21,239 nt of DNA, from contig JAUZOB010000014.1 of NCBI GenBank assembly GCA_030706665.1, positions 1 to 21,239 of the forward strand. The letters are read 5' to 3'. A model generated the notes under the pieces. The model did no database searches. It was given only the letters and a program-made list of their open reading frames with translations, and was not told where the DNA came from. The translations under genes and the position numbers were made by a program. Below are positions 1 through 7,434 of the stretch, piece by piece. The stretch is from Bacteroidota bacterium. GTDB taxonomy: Bacteria; Bacteroidota; Bacteroidia; Bacteroidales; Prolixibacteraceae. Within the stretch, counting starts at the first letter, position 1. Each line of letters begins with the position of its first letter.

Positions 1-1
1 C

Positions 2-46
2 AATGACAAACCGTTTATCGGACTGCAATGTAAGATTGGATTCTAA
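2..46 (+). CDS. 3' end of an upstream gene (partial, possible membrane beta-barrel end)
   Basis: A reading frame open to the left edge of the window ends at TAA 44-46, 6 bp before the next gene. Its 14 visible residues are NDKPFIGLQCKIGF. The alternating hydrophobic pattern and final Phe resemble the last strand of an outer-membrane beta-barrel, but 14 residues cannot identify a family. From memory of Bacteroides gene order, a DUF5683-type protein often precedes this lytic transglycosylase, which would fit. The frame could also be open by chance. Confidence 0.4.
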   Translation, partial: NDKPFIGLQCKIGF

Positions 47-52
47 AATCGA

Positions 53-1807
53 ATGCTCATGAAACCATGGACATACCTATTTGTGGTATTAACCCTTGCC
101 TTTATCGTTTCGGTTAATTCATTCGGAAAGGGGCGGCATAGCCGTAGCCAAAAACATGTTACGACTCATCACGTAACCAGCGTTAAAAAGAAACGCGCTG
201 AACCTGCAATATCATCAAATACTTTTACTAAAAAATTTCAGATTGAACCAATAGAGGACCCTTTCAGTCAGAAAATTGATGAACTAATTAGCAGTTGGTA
301 TGTAAAATCTGCTTTTGATATGGACACTACTCGTCTTTCAAAAGCCGAAATTAAAAGTCTGAATGTTCCTGATTCTGTTATTGTACGCAGACTTCAAAGT
401 ATTCCTTCTCCTGTTCCTCTCTCTTTCAACCCTGTCGTGAAAAAAAATATCATGTACTATCTTCAGCACATCCGTTGGAAGACAGAGGTAATGATTGGGC
501 TTTCAAAATTCTACTTCCCGATTATCGAAGAAATCTTCGACCGGTATGAATTACCACAGGAATTAAAATATTTGACCATAATTGAATCTGCTCTAAACCC
601 AAGAGCGGTTTCGCCTGTAGGTGCATGCGGAATGTGGCAATTAATGTATGGAACAGGAAAACAAAATGGACTTGAAATAAACTCTTATGTTGATGAACGA
701 AGGGATATTGTAAAATCAACAGAAGCTGCAGCAAAGTATTTAAAAAGGCTTCATGATATCTTTAATGACTGGCATTTGGTTATTGCTGCATATAATTGCG
801 GTCCCGGAAATATTCAGAAAGCAATTGCTCGGAATGGAGGAAGCCAGGACTACTGGAAAATCTACTATAGTCTTCCGCAGGCAACTCGTGATTATGTTCC
901 TGCCTATATCGCAGCAGCTTATGTCTTTCATTATTATCAAAGCCATCAACTACATCCGAAAAAACCCAACTTCCCTATCACTGCTGATACAATCATGATT
1001 AGAGATTATATTCATCTACAACAAGTATCAAAAGTTTTGAATATTCCTGTTGAACAACTCAGAGAATATAATCCACAATACCGAGGTGATGTAATTCCGG
1101 CTTTGAACAATAAGCCTTATGCCCTCCGACTGCCAATGGATAAAATTAAGTATTACATCAATAATTCCCATCAGATTTATGCCTACAATAGAGATCTGTA
1201 TTTCCATGACAATCGGATGAGAATGCCTCAACGTAATAATTATGCGAGCTTTCTGGCTGAAGAGTTAAAAGGGAAAGTCAAAGTATTCTATACAGTAAAA
1301 GAGGGAGACAGCCTGGATAATATTGCAGAATGGTTCAAAGTTCGCCTTTCTGATGTAAGAAACTGGAACAAGATTAAAAAGAACCTGGTAAACATCGGAC
1401 AGAAAGTTGTAGTCTACGTTCCGGAGTCAAATGCTGAAGAATTCAATAAGAAGGCAGAAATGCATATTGCTGCTGAGAAACGATATTCTTCAACGCAGAC
1501 AGGTCATTCCAATGAGAATAAAGAGCAACAATACGCTGGAAAAGAAACCGAAAGAAATGTGACTGCCCACGTGCGATCTGCAGAAAAAGAGGAACAAGAA
1601 GAACCCCAAAGAGAAGTAAGGAAAGAGACAAAGAGAGCAAAGGCTTCTGCAGAGTATACTACCTATACTATCAAAAAGGATGAATCTCTTTGGACTATCT
1701 CGAAAAAGTTCCATGGCATTTCCAGTAAAGAGATTTTGAAATTCAATGGAATCAGTGATCCAAAGCATTTAAAACCAGGAGTCAAAATTAAAATTCCTAA
1801 AGAATAA
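53..1807 (+). CDS. LysM-domain membrane-bound lytic murein transglycosylase (MltD-like)
   Basis: 584 aa. It should cleave the beta-1,4 glycosidic bond of peptidoglycan between MurNAc and GlcNAc, leaving 1,6-anhydro-MurNAc, in the periplasm. Residues 1-24 form a signal peptide or anchor (basic start, hydrophobic core 8-22). The SLT/goose-lysozyme-like domain spans about 150-290: the catalytic Glu is E178 in TIIESALNP, followed by SPVGACGMWQL (187-197) and AAYNCGPGN (245-253). A degenerate LysM-like stretch lies at about 318-361. Clear LysM domains lie at about 411-457 and 537-582, joined by a low-complexity Glu/Lys/Arg-rich linker (about 458-535). The LysM repeats bind glycan strands. The length suits the MltD family of Bacteroidota. 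ATG 53 and ATG 59 are both possible starts; no Shine-Dalgarno site decides between them. A strong terminator follows at 1843-1882, so transcription probably ends here. Confidence 0.93.
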   Translation: MLMKPWTYLFVVLTLAFIVSVNSFGKGRHSRSQKHVTTHHVTSVKKKRAEPAISSNTFTKKFQIEPIEDPFSQKIDELISSWYVKSAFDMDTTRLSKAEIKSLNVPDSVIVRRLQSIPSPVPLSFNPVVKKNIMYYLQHIRWKTEVMIGLSKFYFPIIEEIFDRYELPQELKYLTIIESALNPRAVSPVGACGMWQLMYGTGKQNGLEINSYVDERRDIVKSTEAAAKYLKRLHDIFNDWHLVIAAYNCGPGNIQKAIARNGGSQDYWKIYYSLPQATRDYVPAYIAAAYVFHYYQSHQLHPKKPNFPITADTIMIRDYIHLQQVSKVLNIPVEQLREYNPQYRGDVIPALNNKPYALRLPMDKIKYYINNSHQIYAYNRDLYFHDNRMRMPQRNNYASFLAEELKGKVKVFYTVKEGDSLDNIAEWFKVRLSDVRNWNKIKKNLVNIGQKVVVYVPESNAEEFNKKAEMHIAAEKRYSSTQTGHSNENKEQQYAGKETERNVTAHVRSAEKEEQEEPQREVRKETKRAKASAEYTTYTIKKDESLWTISKKFHGISSKEILKFNGISDPKHLKPGVKIKIPKE

Positions 1808-1842
1808 TAGTTTGATCATTCCAATTCTAAAAAATATTTATT

Positions 1843-1882
1843 AAAAGCAGAATTCATTGTAAAATCAATGAATTCTGCTTTT
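1843..1882 (+). terminator. Rho-independent terminator after the lytic transglycosylase gene
   Basis: A perfect 17-bp stem (1843-1859 with 1866-1882) has a 6-nt loop TAAAAT, and the T run continues to 1884. It lies 36 bp after the stop codon and separates the transglycosylase from the SGNH-MBOAT pair. The left arm begins with AAAA, so it could also stop minus-strand transcription. Confidence 0.9.
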
Positions 1883-1944
1883 TTCGTACTAATTTGCATT
1901 TTTTAGTATAATGTTTAGTAAATAATCTCTGTCTTCCCGGTAAT

Positions 1945-3327
1945 ATGAAGCCAATTTGGATATTTTTTTACTTTCTGATCGTACTACTTATGCTTTCCGG
2001 ATTAATGCGTTATATAAGTCCGAAGGTCCTTCCAGTTGGTCCAGATGGAGTGATTCCTTCTTCTATACAAGAGGGCAACGAAGCAATGTTCGATACTCTT
2101 TCTGATTACGCTTCAAATCCCAATATAGGGACATCAAATGATTCCATAATACAAGTTATGCGAATGTCAAATGATTCCATCTCTCTTGTTTCTCATTTTC
2201 ATGATTTTCTTCCTAAAATTTCTATTGAAAGCATATCATATGATTCCCTTTTTCAAAAAGAATTAACACGACGCATTTCTCAATCTAGGACGAAACGAGT
2301 TCATATACTCTATTTTGGAGATTCACAAATTGAATCTGATCATATTACAAGTACACTCCGGCACATCCTTCAAGCAAAATATGGAGGGAAAGGTGCAGGC
2401 TTTTTACCTGTCAAAGATATATACAACTCAATGGAAGGTTTTATTGTAGAAAAATCATCAGGATGGACCAATTCCCGTATCTATGATAAAAACAATTCAG
2501 ATCCATTTTCCCCTCTCGCCAATTACTCAAAAGTACAAATGAGCAACGCTTCTCTTCTAGTGAATCAAATTTCAGGTACACATAAGACTTCTCTTTCAAA
2601 TCTGGAAGTCTATTATTCTGCTGAAGATAACAAGAGCGAAATAAAAATTGCAACATCTGGCAATAATTACCAAGAGGTAACACTTCCCAGTTCCCAAGAA
2701 CCAAGGATTCAGAATATCAAATTGAATGGAACCCCTTCTTCTTTGAAACTTTTATTTTTACCTGGGAAAAACATGAAGATCCACGGAGTTTTTCTTGGAT
2801 CCGGACCCGGAGTTTATGTGGACAACATCTCATTAAGAGGACAAATAATTCCGCATTTACAAAAAGTTCCCAAGTTATATCTTTCCAACTTCATGAAAGA
2901 GAATAATGTAGGACTAATTGTTTTACAGTTCGGGGTAAACCTTGTTCCGGGAATGTTAAAATCGTATCGCTTTTATACCCGTATGCTGAAAAAACAAATT
3001 GAACTGATTCGTGCAGCTGATCCCAGAGTTCCAATATTAGTAGTCGGAGTATCTGATATGGCCAAACGAAGCGGAACCAGTCTTGAATCTTATCCGAACC
3101 TACAGGATGTAAAAAAAGCACAGGCAGAGGTTGCCAAGGAAGCTGGCATCGCTTTCTGGGATCTGGAAAGAGAAATGGGTGGAAAGAATTCGATGATTAG
3201 ATGGGTTGGTTCATGTCCTTCTCTCGGAACAAAGGATTACATTCACTTTAATCGTCTGGGGGCAGACAGCGTTGGACGGATGTTAAGCAAGGCACTACTT
3301 ATTCCATTAAATAAGAAAAAGGATTGA
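1945..3327 (+). CDS. SGNH/GDSL-type acylhydrolase, membrane-anchored, paired with an MBOAT
   Basis: 460 aa with one N-terminal hydrophobic segment (about 5-22), so the catalytic part is probably periplasmic. SGNH block I is YFGDSQIESD with the nucleophile Ser at S127. Block III is FGVN with N332. Block V is DYIHFN with D431 and H434. A region of about 180 residues between blocks I and III (about 165-310, Ser/Asn-rich, beta-like) is larger than in minimal GDSL enzymes and may bind a glycan or polymer. The gene sits 7 bp before an MBOAT acyltransferase gene. In such pairs the MBOAT moves acyl groups, usually acetyl, across the inner membrane and the SGNH protein transfers them to, or removes them from, an extracytoplasmic polymer. 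Whether this protein acts as a transferase or an esterase, and on which polymer, cannot be read from the sequence. I found no textbook TAnnTTTG promoter in the 137 bp upstream. Confidence 0.85.
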   Translation: MKPIWIFFYFLIVLLMLSGLMRYISPKVLPVGPDGVIPSSIQEGNEAMFDTLSDYASNPNIGTSNDSIIQVMRMSNDSISLVSHFHDFLPKISIESISYDSLFQKELTRRISQSRTKRVHILYFGDSQIESDHITSTLRHILQAKYGGKGAGFLPVKDIYNSMEGFIVEKSSGWTNSRIYDKNNSDPFSPLANYSKVQMSNASLLVNQISGTHKTSLSNLEVYYSAEDNKSEIKIATSGNNYQEVTLPSSQEPRIQNIKLNGTPSSLKLLFLPGKNMKIHGVFLGSGPGVYVDNISLRGQIIPHLQKVPKLYLSNFMKENNVGLIVLQFGVNLVPGMLKSYRFYTRMLKKQIELIRAADPRVPILVVGVSDMAKRSGTSLESYPNLQDVKKAQAEVAKEAGIAFWDLEREMGGKNSMIRWVGSCPSLGTKDYIHFNRLGADSVGRMLSKALLIPLNKKKD

Positions 3328-3334
3328 CAAGATT

Positions 3335-4864
3335 ATGGATTTTGAAAGACTATATTTCTTCTTTGTAAAGCTTCTACAATTTTCAGATACCTCTCCTTTT
3401 CTTTTCACTTCAGAGGTTTTCTGGATCTTCTTTACCATTGTATTAGGCGGATTTGCATTCGTTTACAAAAGAATACCTCTTCGAAACTTATATCTGTTTG
3501 TAATCAGCCTCTTTTTTTATTATCGCACAAGCGGGCCTTTTCTCGATCTTCTTCTCATTTCGTGTCTGACAAACTATCTGTGCGGGCTAGCAATCGGGAA
3601 ATCCTTATCTCCTCTAAAGAAGAAATTATGGTTGACCCTGTCGTTAATAACCAACCTCGGAATATTAAGTTATTTCAAATACGCATATTTCATTATCAAT
3701 CTGTTAAACCAGACATTGAATACTAAGTATGTGGCCGTTAATTGGCTAGTCATTTGGCAAAACGAGATTTTTGGAACTCATAATCCGGTAGAAAAAATAA
3801 TTCTTCCTATTGGCATTTCTTTCTTCACCTTTCAAGCTATCAGTTATGTGGTAGATGTATATCGTGGAGATGTTAAGGCGTTAAAGAATCCTCTGGATTT
3901 TGGATTCTATCTGACATTCTTTCCTCAATTGGTTGCAGGACCAATTGTCAGAGCAGCAGGCTTTATCCCTCAAATTTATCAGAAGTATCAGGTCAGAAAA
4001 GAAGAATTCGGTCATGCTCTTTTTTTAATAATCGGAGGACTTATAAAAAAGATCATTATTTCGGATTATCTATCCATAAATTTTGTGGATCGTGTATTTG
4101 AGACACCACTCTCCTATTCCGGGATCGAAGTTCTTATGGCAATTTATGGTTATGCACTTCAAATTTATTGTGATTTCTCCGGGTATACTGACATTGCAAT
4201 TGGACTGGGGCTACTAATGGGATTCCGTTTGCCAATCAATTTTAACTCACCCTATCGATCTGCAAACATCAGTGAATTTTGGAAAAGATGGCATATTTCA
4301 TTATCTCTTTGGCTCAAAGATTACCTATATATTCCGTTGGGAGGAAACAGAAAGGGAAAGATTCGTACTTATTTAAACCTAATGATCACCATGCTCTTGG
4401 GGGGGCTTTGGCATGGTGCAAATATCCGATTCATTATTTGGGGTGGTATTCACGGAATGGCTCTATGTCTTCATCGGTTATGGAAATCCATTTTCCCAAA
4501 TCTAAAATCGACCAAAGTTACACGTACCTTTTCCATCATTTTAACCTTCCATTTTGTTGCTTTTGCGTGGATATGTTTCCGTGCTGATGACATGGTAACG
4601 ATTCAAGAAATGCTCTATCAGCTAACACACTCATTCTTTCCAAAGAATCCGGAATTATTATTGCCAACTTACTCAATTATTCTTGTATTAATTATTTCAG
4701 GGTACTTTTTACATGGTTTCCCGGCCCAGATTAAAGAATACGGTCGTGGCTGGTTTATTCAGTTGCCTTTTATTATAAAAATTTCATTTGGCATTTTAAC
4801 AGGTATTTTACTCTACTATGCAATGAGTGCCGGATTACAACCTTTTATTTATTTCAGATTTTAA
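3335..4864 (+). CDS. MBOAT family O-acyltransferase (AlgI/DltB-like)
   Basis: 509 aa, strongly hydrophobic throughout with roughly ten or more membrane segments, so an integral inner-membrane protein. Hallmarks of the AlgI-type MBOAT family are visible: PQLVAGPIVR (197-206), the aromatic/Asp stretch CDFSGYTDIAIG (279-290), FWKRWHISLSLWLKDYLYIPLGG (H320 near 315-337), and LLGGLWHGAN with the presumed catalytic His H360. The family uses a cytoplasmic acyl donor to acylate a polymer or carrier on the far side of the membrane, as in alginate, D-alanyl or peptidoglycan O-acylation. It is 7 bp after the SGNH gene and clearly in the same operon. No alginate or teichoic-acid genes lie nearby, so the acceptor is unknown; a surface polysaccharide or peptidoglycan is the likeliest guess. 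Full length, with no sign of damage. Confidence 0.93.
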   Translation: MDFERLYFFFVKLLQFSDTSPFLFTSEVFWIFFTIVLGGFAFVYKRIPLRNLYLFVISLFFYYRTSGPFLDLLLISCLTNYLCGLAIGKSLSPLKKKLWLTLSLITNLGILSYFKYAYFIINLLNQTLNTKYVAVNWLVIWQNEIFGTHNPVEKIILPIGISFFTFQAISYVVDVYRGDVKALKNPLDFGFYLTFFPQLVAGPIVRAAGFIPQIYQKYQVRKEEFGHALFLIIGGLIKKIIISDYLSINFVDRVFETPLSYSGIEVLMAIYGYALQIYCDFSGYTDIAIGLGLLMGFRLPINFNSPYRSANISEFWKRWHISLSLWLKDYLYIPLGGNRKGKIRTYLNLMITMLLGGLWHGANIRFIIWGGIHGMALCLHRLWKSIFPNLKSTKVTRTFSIILTFHFVAFAWICFRADDMVTIQEMLYQLTHSFFPKNPELLLPTYSIILVLIISGYFLHGFPAQIKEYGRGWFIQLPFIIKISFGILTGILLYYAMSAGLQPFIYFRF

Positions 4865-5297
4865 AAGACTGAGAAGATCTGCACTCTCATTAAAGTCGAT
4901 ATTCATCAATCTCTTCTGTTAATACAACAAACAAGACATTAAATTCAAAGGACTCTGATTATCTGCGGCGAGTATATCCAGATAAAATATATCCATTCTC
5001 AATCGGTCAATTTCACCTATTAAAAGACTAAGATATCAGTCACTACGAAAAAGAGAATCGTTTTAGAGTATGTGTTTAAATCCTACGAATACTTCTTTCT
5101 ATGGAATAATCAGTCAGTCTCTCTGATAAAACAGAACAAAAAGTTTCATTTTAGACAATAAGTCATAAAAACATCCCGTCAATTTTTTGGGGAAAAAGGA
5201 AATTCACATAGCTTTGCAGTATGGCATAATGTCTGAATATTAAGATATCCGGGAACAGTTTAACTACAACTGATATACCGGGAAATTACGATAAAAT
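4865..5297. other. 433-bp intergenic region with promoter and leader
   Basis: No convincing gene. Contents: a weak hairpin just after the MBOAT stop (arms 4870-4874 and 4885-4889, no T run), a consensus promoter at 5186-5216, and a leader of about 75 nt before the isomerase gene. The leader holds an imperfect direct repeat (GATATCCGGGAA 5244-5255; GATATACCGGGAA 5272-5284) and a small hairpin (CAGTT 5256-5260 with AACTG 5268-5272). The part 4900-5180 shows only short open stretches on the minus strand, indistinguishable from chance. Confidence 0.6.
5186..5216 (+). promoter_or_regulatory. Bacteroidota consensus promoter for the isomerase operon
   Basis: TTTG (5186-5189), a spacer of exactly 19 nt, then TAGCTTTG (5209-5216) match the Bacteroides sigma-ABfr consensus TTTG-N19-TAnnTTTG. 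The predicted transcription start is near 5222, giving a leader of about 75 nt before ATG 5298. Confidence 0.8.
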
Positions 5298-5921
5298 ATG
5301 GATTTTAAACAAATTGTTCAAAACGTACTGGAACAGGAAGCACAGGCTATCCGAAACATCCCGGTTACTGATGATTTTCAAAAAGCGATCGAGCTGATAT
5401 ATCAATCGGTTCATGTTAAACAAGGCAAATTGGTTGTCAGTGGAATGGGGAAAGCAGGACAAATTGCACTGAATATAGCTACAACTTTCAGTTCAACCGG
5501 TACACCCTCAGTCTTCCTGCATCCGAGTGATGCCCAGCATGGAGATCTTGGCGTTATACAGCCCAACGATGCCCTGCTTTTAATCTCAAATTCAGGGAAA
5601 ACACGGGAGATTCTAGAATTAATAAATCTCGCAGAAAAGCTCTATGCAGGATTGCCTCTTATTGTCATTACCAGCAATAAAGAAAGCGAATTGGCTAAGG
5701 TTTCTGATGTTTGCTTGCATACCGGAAATCCCAAAGAGGTTTGTCCGCTTGGATTAACACCAAGCACCTCAACAACTGTAATGACTGTAATTGGAGATGC
5801 TTTAGTTGTTTCAATGATGAAAAAAATTGGCTTTACAAACGAAGATTATGCCAAAAGACATCATGGTGGCTATCTTGGTGATAAATCACGCCGCCAAGCC
5901 AACTTAGAGAACCTAAAATAA
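5298..5921 (+). CDS. kdsD: SIS-domain sugar-phosphate isomerase, arabinose-5-phosphate isomerase (KdsD/KpsF) type without CBS domains
   Basis: 207 aa. The likely reaction is D-ribulose 5-phosphate to D-arabinose 5-phosphate, the first step toward the Kdo sugar of lipopolysaccharide, in the cytoplasm. The single SIS domain shows SGMGKAG (48-54), HPSDAQHGDLG (75-85), SNSGKTREILEL (97-108) and a terminal HHGGYLG (188-194). Residues matching the catalytic set known from E. coli KdsD are K52, H81, E104 and H188 or H189. E. coli KdsD is about 328 aa with two C-terminal CBS domains; here the protein ends right after the SIS domain, a short form known in Bacteroides. The alternative is a 6-phospho-3-hexuloisomerase, but the HGDLG motif favours arabinose-5-phosphate isomerase. 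It is the first gene after a strong promoter and is followed 19 bp later by an isochorismatase-fold gene. No Kdo genes are in the window. Confidence 0.85.
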   Translation: MDFKQIVQNVLEQEAQAIRNIPVTDDFQKAIELIYQSVHVKQGKLVVSGMGKAGQIALNIATTFSSTGTPSVFLHPSDAQHGDLGVIQPNDALLLISNSGKTREILELINLAEKLYAGLPLIVITSNKESELAKVSDVCLHTGNPKEVCPLGLTPSTSTTVMTVIGDALVVSMMKKIGFTNEDYAKRHHGGYLGDKSRRQANLENLK

Positions 5922-5940
5922 ATAATAAAGCTTGTTAGAA

Positions 5941-6483
5941 ATGAGAATTTGTATAGAAAATACTACAGCACTGATTATTGACATGCAGGAAAAACTTGTT
6001 CCTGCAATGAGTCAAAAAGAAGAGTTGCTGCATAACTGTCTGATCCTCATTCAAGGATTGCAAGAGCTTGCAGTTCCAACAGCCGTTACCCAGCAATACT
6101 CGAAAGGACTTGGAGAAACAATCTCTGAAGTTAAAGCTTTAATCCCGGATTTTAACCCCATTGAAAAGACTGATTTCAGTTGCCTTGATGAATCGGTATA
6201 CACTCAATGGTTGACAACTCAGCAGAAAAAAGACATTATCCTTTGTGGAATAGAAGCTCACGTTTGTGTATTACAAACAGCTATCGACATGAAACAGAAG
6301 GGATTTAATCCGGTTGTTGTTTTTGATTGTATCAGTTCCAGAACTCAGGAGAACAAGAGTCTTGTATTAGAACGTCTCCGTCACGAAGGAATTATGGTCA
6401 CATCTTACGAATCTGTTCTTTTCGAATTGACACGTTCGGCAAAAGCACCGAACTTTAGAGCAATTTCCAAATTAGTTAAATAA
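5941..6483 (+). CDS. isochorismatase-family cysteine hydrolase
   Basis: 180 aa from ATG 5941. A TTG three codons upstream (5932) also opens the frame, but ATG is the better start. The cysteine-hydrolase fold is clear: catalytic Asp D14 in IIDMQEKLV, Lys K76 in PIEKTDFSC, and nucleophile Cys C109 in GIEAHVCVLQTA, with the family's Ile-Glu/cis-peptide region just before the Cys. It resembles the YcaC-like branch, whose members hydrolyse amides or isochorismate-like compounds; many have no known substrate. It probably shares the isomerase promoter at 5186-5216, with a 19-bp gap between the genes. The pairing with a Kdo-pathway enzyme suggests no obvious joint pathway and may be only transcriptional. 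A bidirectional terminator follows at 6515-6557. Confidence 0.88.
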   Translation: MRICIENTTALIIDMQEKLVPAMSQKEELLHNCLILIQGLQELAVPTAVTQQYSKGLGETISEVKALIPDFNPIEKTDFSCLDESVYTQWLTTQQKKDIILCGIEAHVCVLQTAIDMKQKGFNPVVVFDCISSRTQENKSLVLERLRHEGIMVTSYESVLFELTRSAKAPNFRAISKLVK

Positions 6484-6514
6484 ACTATTAGTCTTTCGAT
6501 GACTATCAAATAAA

Positions 6515-6557
6515 AAGGCTGTTCTTTTATCATTCCCAATGATCTAAGAACAGCCTT
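6515..6557. terminator. bidirectional terminator between convergent genes
   Basis: A 12-bp outer stem, AAGGCTGTTCTT (6515-6526) with AAGAACAGCCTT (6546-6557), encloses a second stem, ATCATT (6529-6534) with AATGAT (6538-6543), capped by a CCC loop. On the minus strand the hairpin is followed by TTTTTATTT, a good U run for ending the SDR transcript. On the plus strand it is followed by the weaker TCCTTTATA. It lies between the convergent isochorismatase-fold and SDR genes. Confidence 0.85.
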
Positions 6558-6607
6558 CCTTTATATAAAAGCAAAAAGTTGTTTCGGCCCTTTAATAAAT
6601 TCGGGAT

Positions 6608-7336
6608 TTAATCAAACGGAGTATTAAGAGCTCTCCGTATATTAATCTCGTCTGTCATCGCATTTCCCCGATGACTAAGTAGAAAAACTATCCACTCTGC
6701 AATTTCTTCCGGTTTTATCAGGATAGAAGTATCAAGATCAGGCCGAGTCTTTGTAACCATATCTGTTTCGACCCCTCCCGGAGCAATGGTGTGAACTCTG
6801 ATCTTATCTTTTAAAACTTCTCGGGCCAACGCTTTCGACCACCCCATCAATGCGTGTTTAGAAGCGGCATAAGCGGATTGATTCTCGTATCCTTTCCGTC
6901 CTACAACGGATGAAATGTTTATAATAGTAGCATTTTCGGATTGGCGCAATAAAGGGATAGCCCTTTGTGATAAGAAATAGGGAGCTTTTGCATTGGTAGT
7001 AATCACCCGGTCCCAATCCTCAGGAGTCGTTTCTGCCAAAGGTTTTGCAAACGCAATACCTGCATTATTTATTAAAAAGTCTAGTCTGGAGAAATTCTCT
7101 TTGATTGTGTTCACCAGATAATCGGGAGTCGTTTCTTTTGTCATATCTGCCGGAGCAACAAGAACCGTTACGCCCTTTTCCAAACACTCCGCAGCAACAT
7201 GAGTAAGCAGATCTAGCTTGGTACCAGTCAGAACCAGATTAACCCCTTCTTCTGCAAGTGCTATTGCAATTGCGCGACCAATACCACGAGAAGAACCTGT
7301 AATTAAAGCGACTTTCCCTTTTAACTCTATTTTCAT
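6608..7336 (-). CDS. short-chain dehydrogenase/reductase (FabG-like SDR)
   Basis: 242 aa, classical SDR, a cytoplasmic NAD(P)(H)-dependent oxidoreductase. Visible motifs are the cofactor glycines TGSSRGIG (13-20), D64 in APADMT, NNAG (90-93), N115, the catalytic Ser S143, and YxxxK with Y156 and K160. TGTK at 37-40 places Lys rather than Asp near the end of beta-2, which may favour NADP(H). The C-terminus ends ALNTPFD, without the common GG-x-W/M ending of many FabG proteins, so the substrate may not be acyl-ACP. It is probably a single-gene unit with its own promoter at 7378-7408 and the terminator at 6515-6557. 3-oxoacyl-ACP reductase is the default call from family resemblance, but the true substrate is unknown. 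Confidence 0.85.
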   Translation of the reverse strand: MKIELKGKVALITGSSRGIGRAIAIALAEEGVNLVLTGTKLDLLTHVAAECLEKGVTVLVAPADMTKETTPDYLVNTIKENFSRLDFLINNAGIAFAKPLAETTPEDWDRVITTNAKAPYFLSQRAIPLLRQSENATIINISSVVGRKGYENQSAYAASKHALMGWSKALAREVLKDKIRVHTIAPGGVETDMVTKTRPDLDTSILIKPEEIAEWIVFLLSHRGNAMTDEINIRRALNTPFD

Positions 7337-7350
7337 TGTTGAAAATGCAT

Positions 7351-7425
7351 AAAAAAAGACTGTCTAAAAGGCAATAACAAAAGTAATATCCAATATCACC
7401 TGTTCAAAACTTCCAGACAGTCTTT
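7351..7425 (-). terminator. terminator of the aldolase gene, long loop
   Basis: Read on the minus strand, an 11-bp perfect stem (7425-7415 with 7365-7355; AAAGACTGTCT and AGACAGTCTTT) runs into a T run that continues to 7351. The loop is 49 nt, much longer than usual, and holds the promoter of the next gene. It begins 10 bp after the aldolase stop codon. Confidence 0.65.
7378..7408 (-). promoter_or_regulatory. Bacteroidota consensus promoter for the SDR gene
   Basis: On the minus strand TTTG (7408-7405), a 19-nt spacer and TACTTTTG (7385-7378) match TTTG-N19-TAnnTTTG exactly. The predicted start is near 7371, about 35 nt before ATG 7336. The whole promoter lies inside the loop of the terminator hairpin of the upstream aldolase gene (7355-7425). 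Confidence 0.75.
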
Positions 7426-7434
7426 CCTATTTAA

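Noticed and set aside
4867..4897. Hairpin after the MBOAT gene as terminator
   Set aside because: Only a 5-bp stem with a loose outer pairing and no T run.
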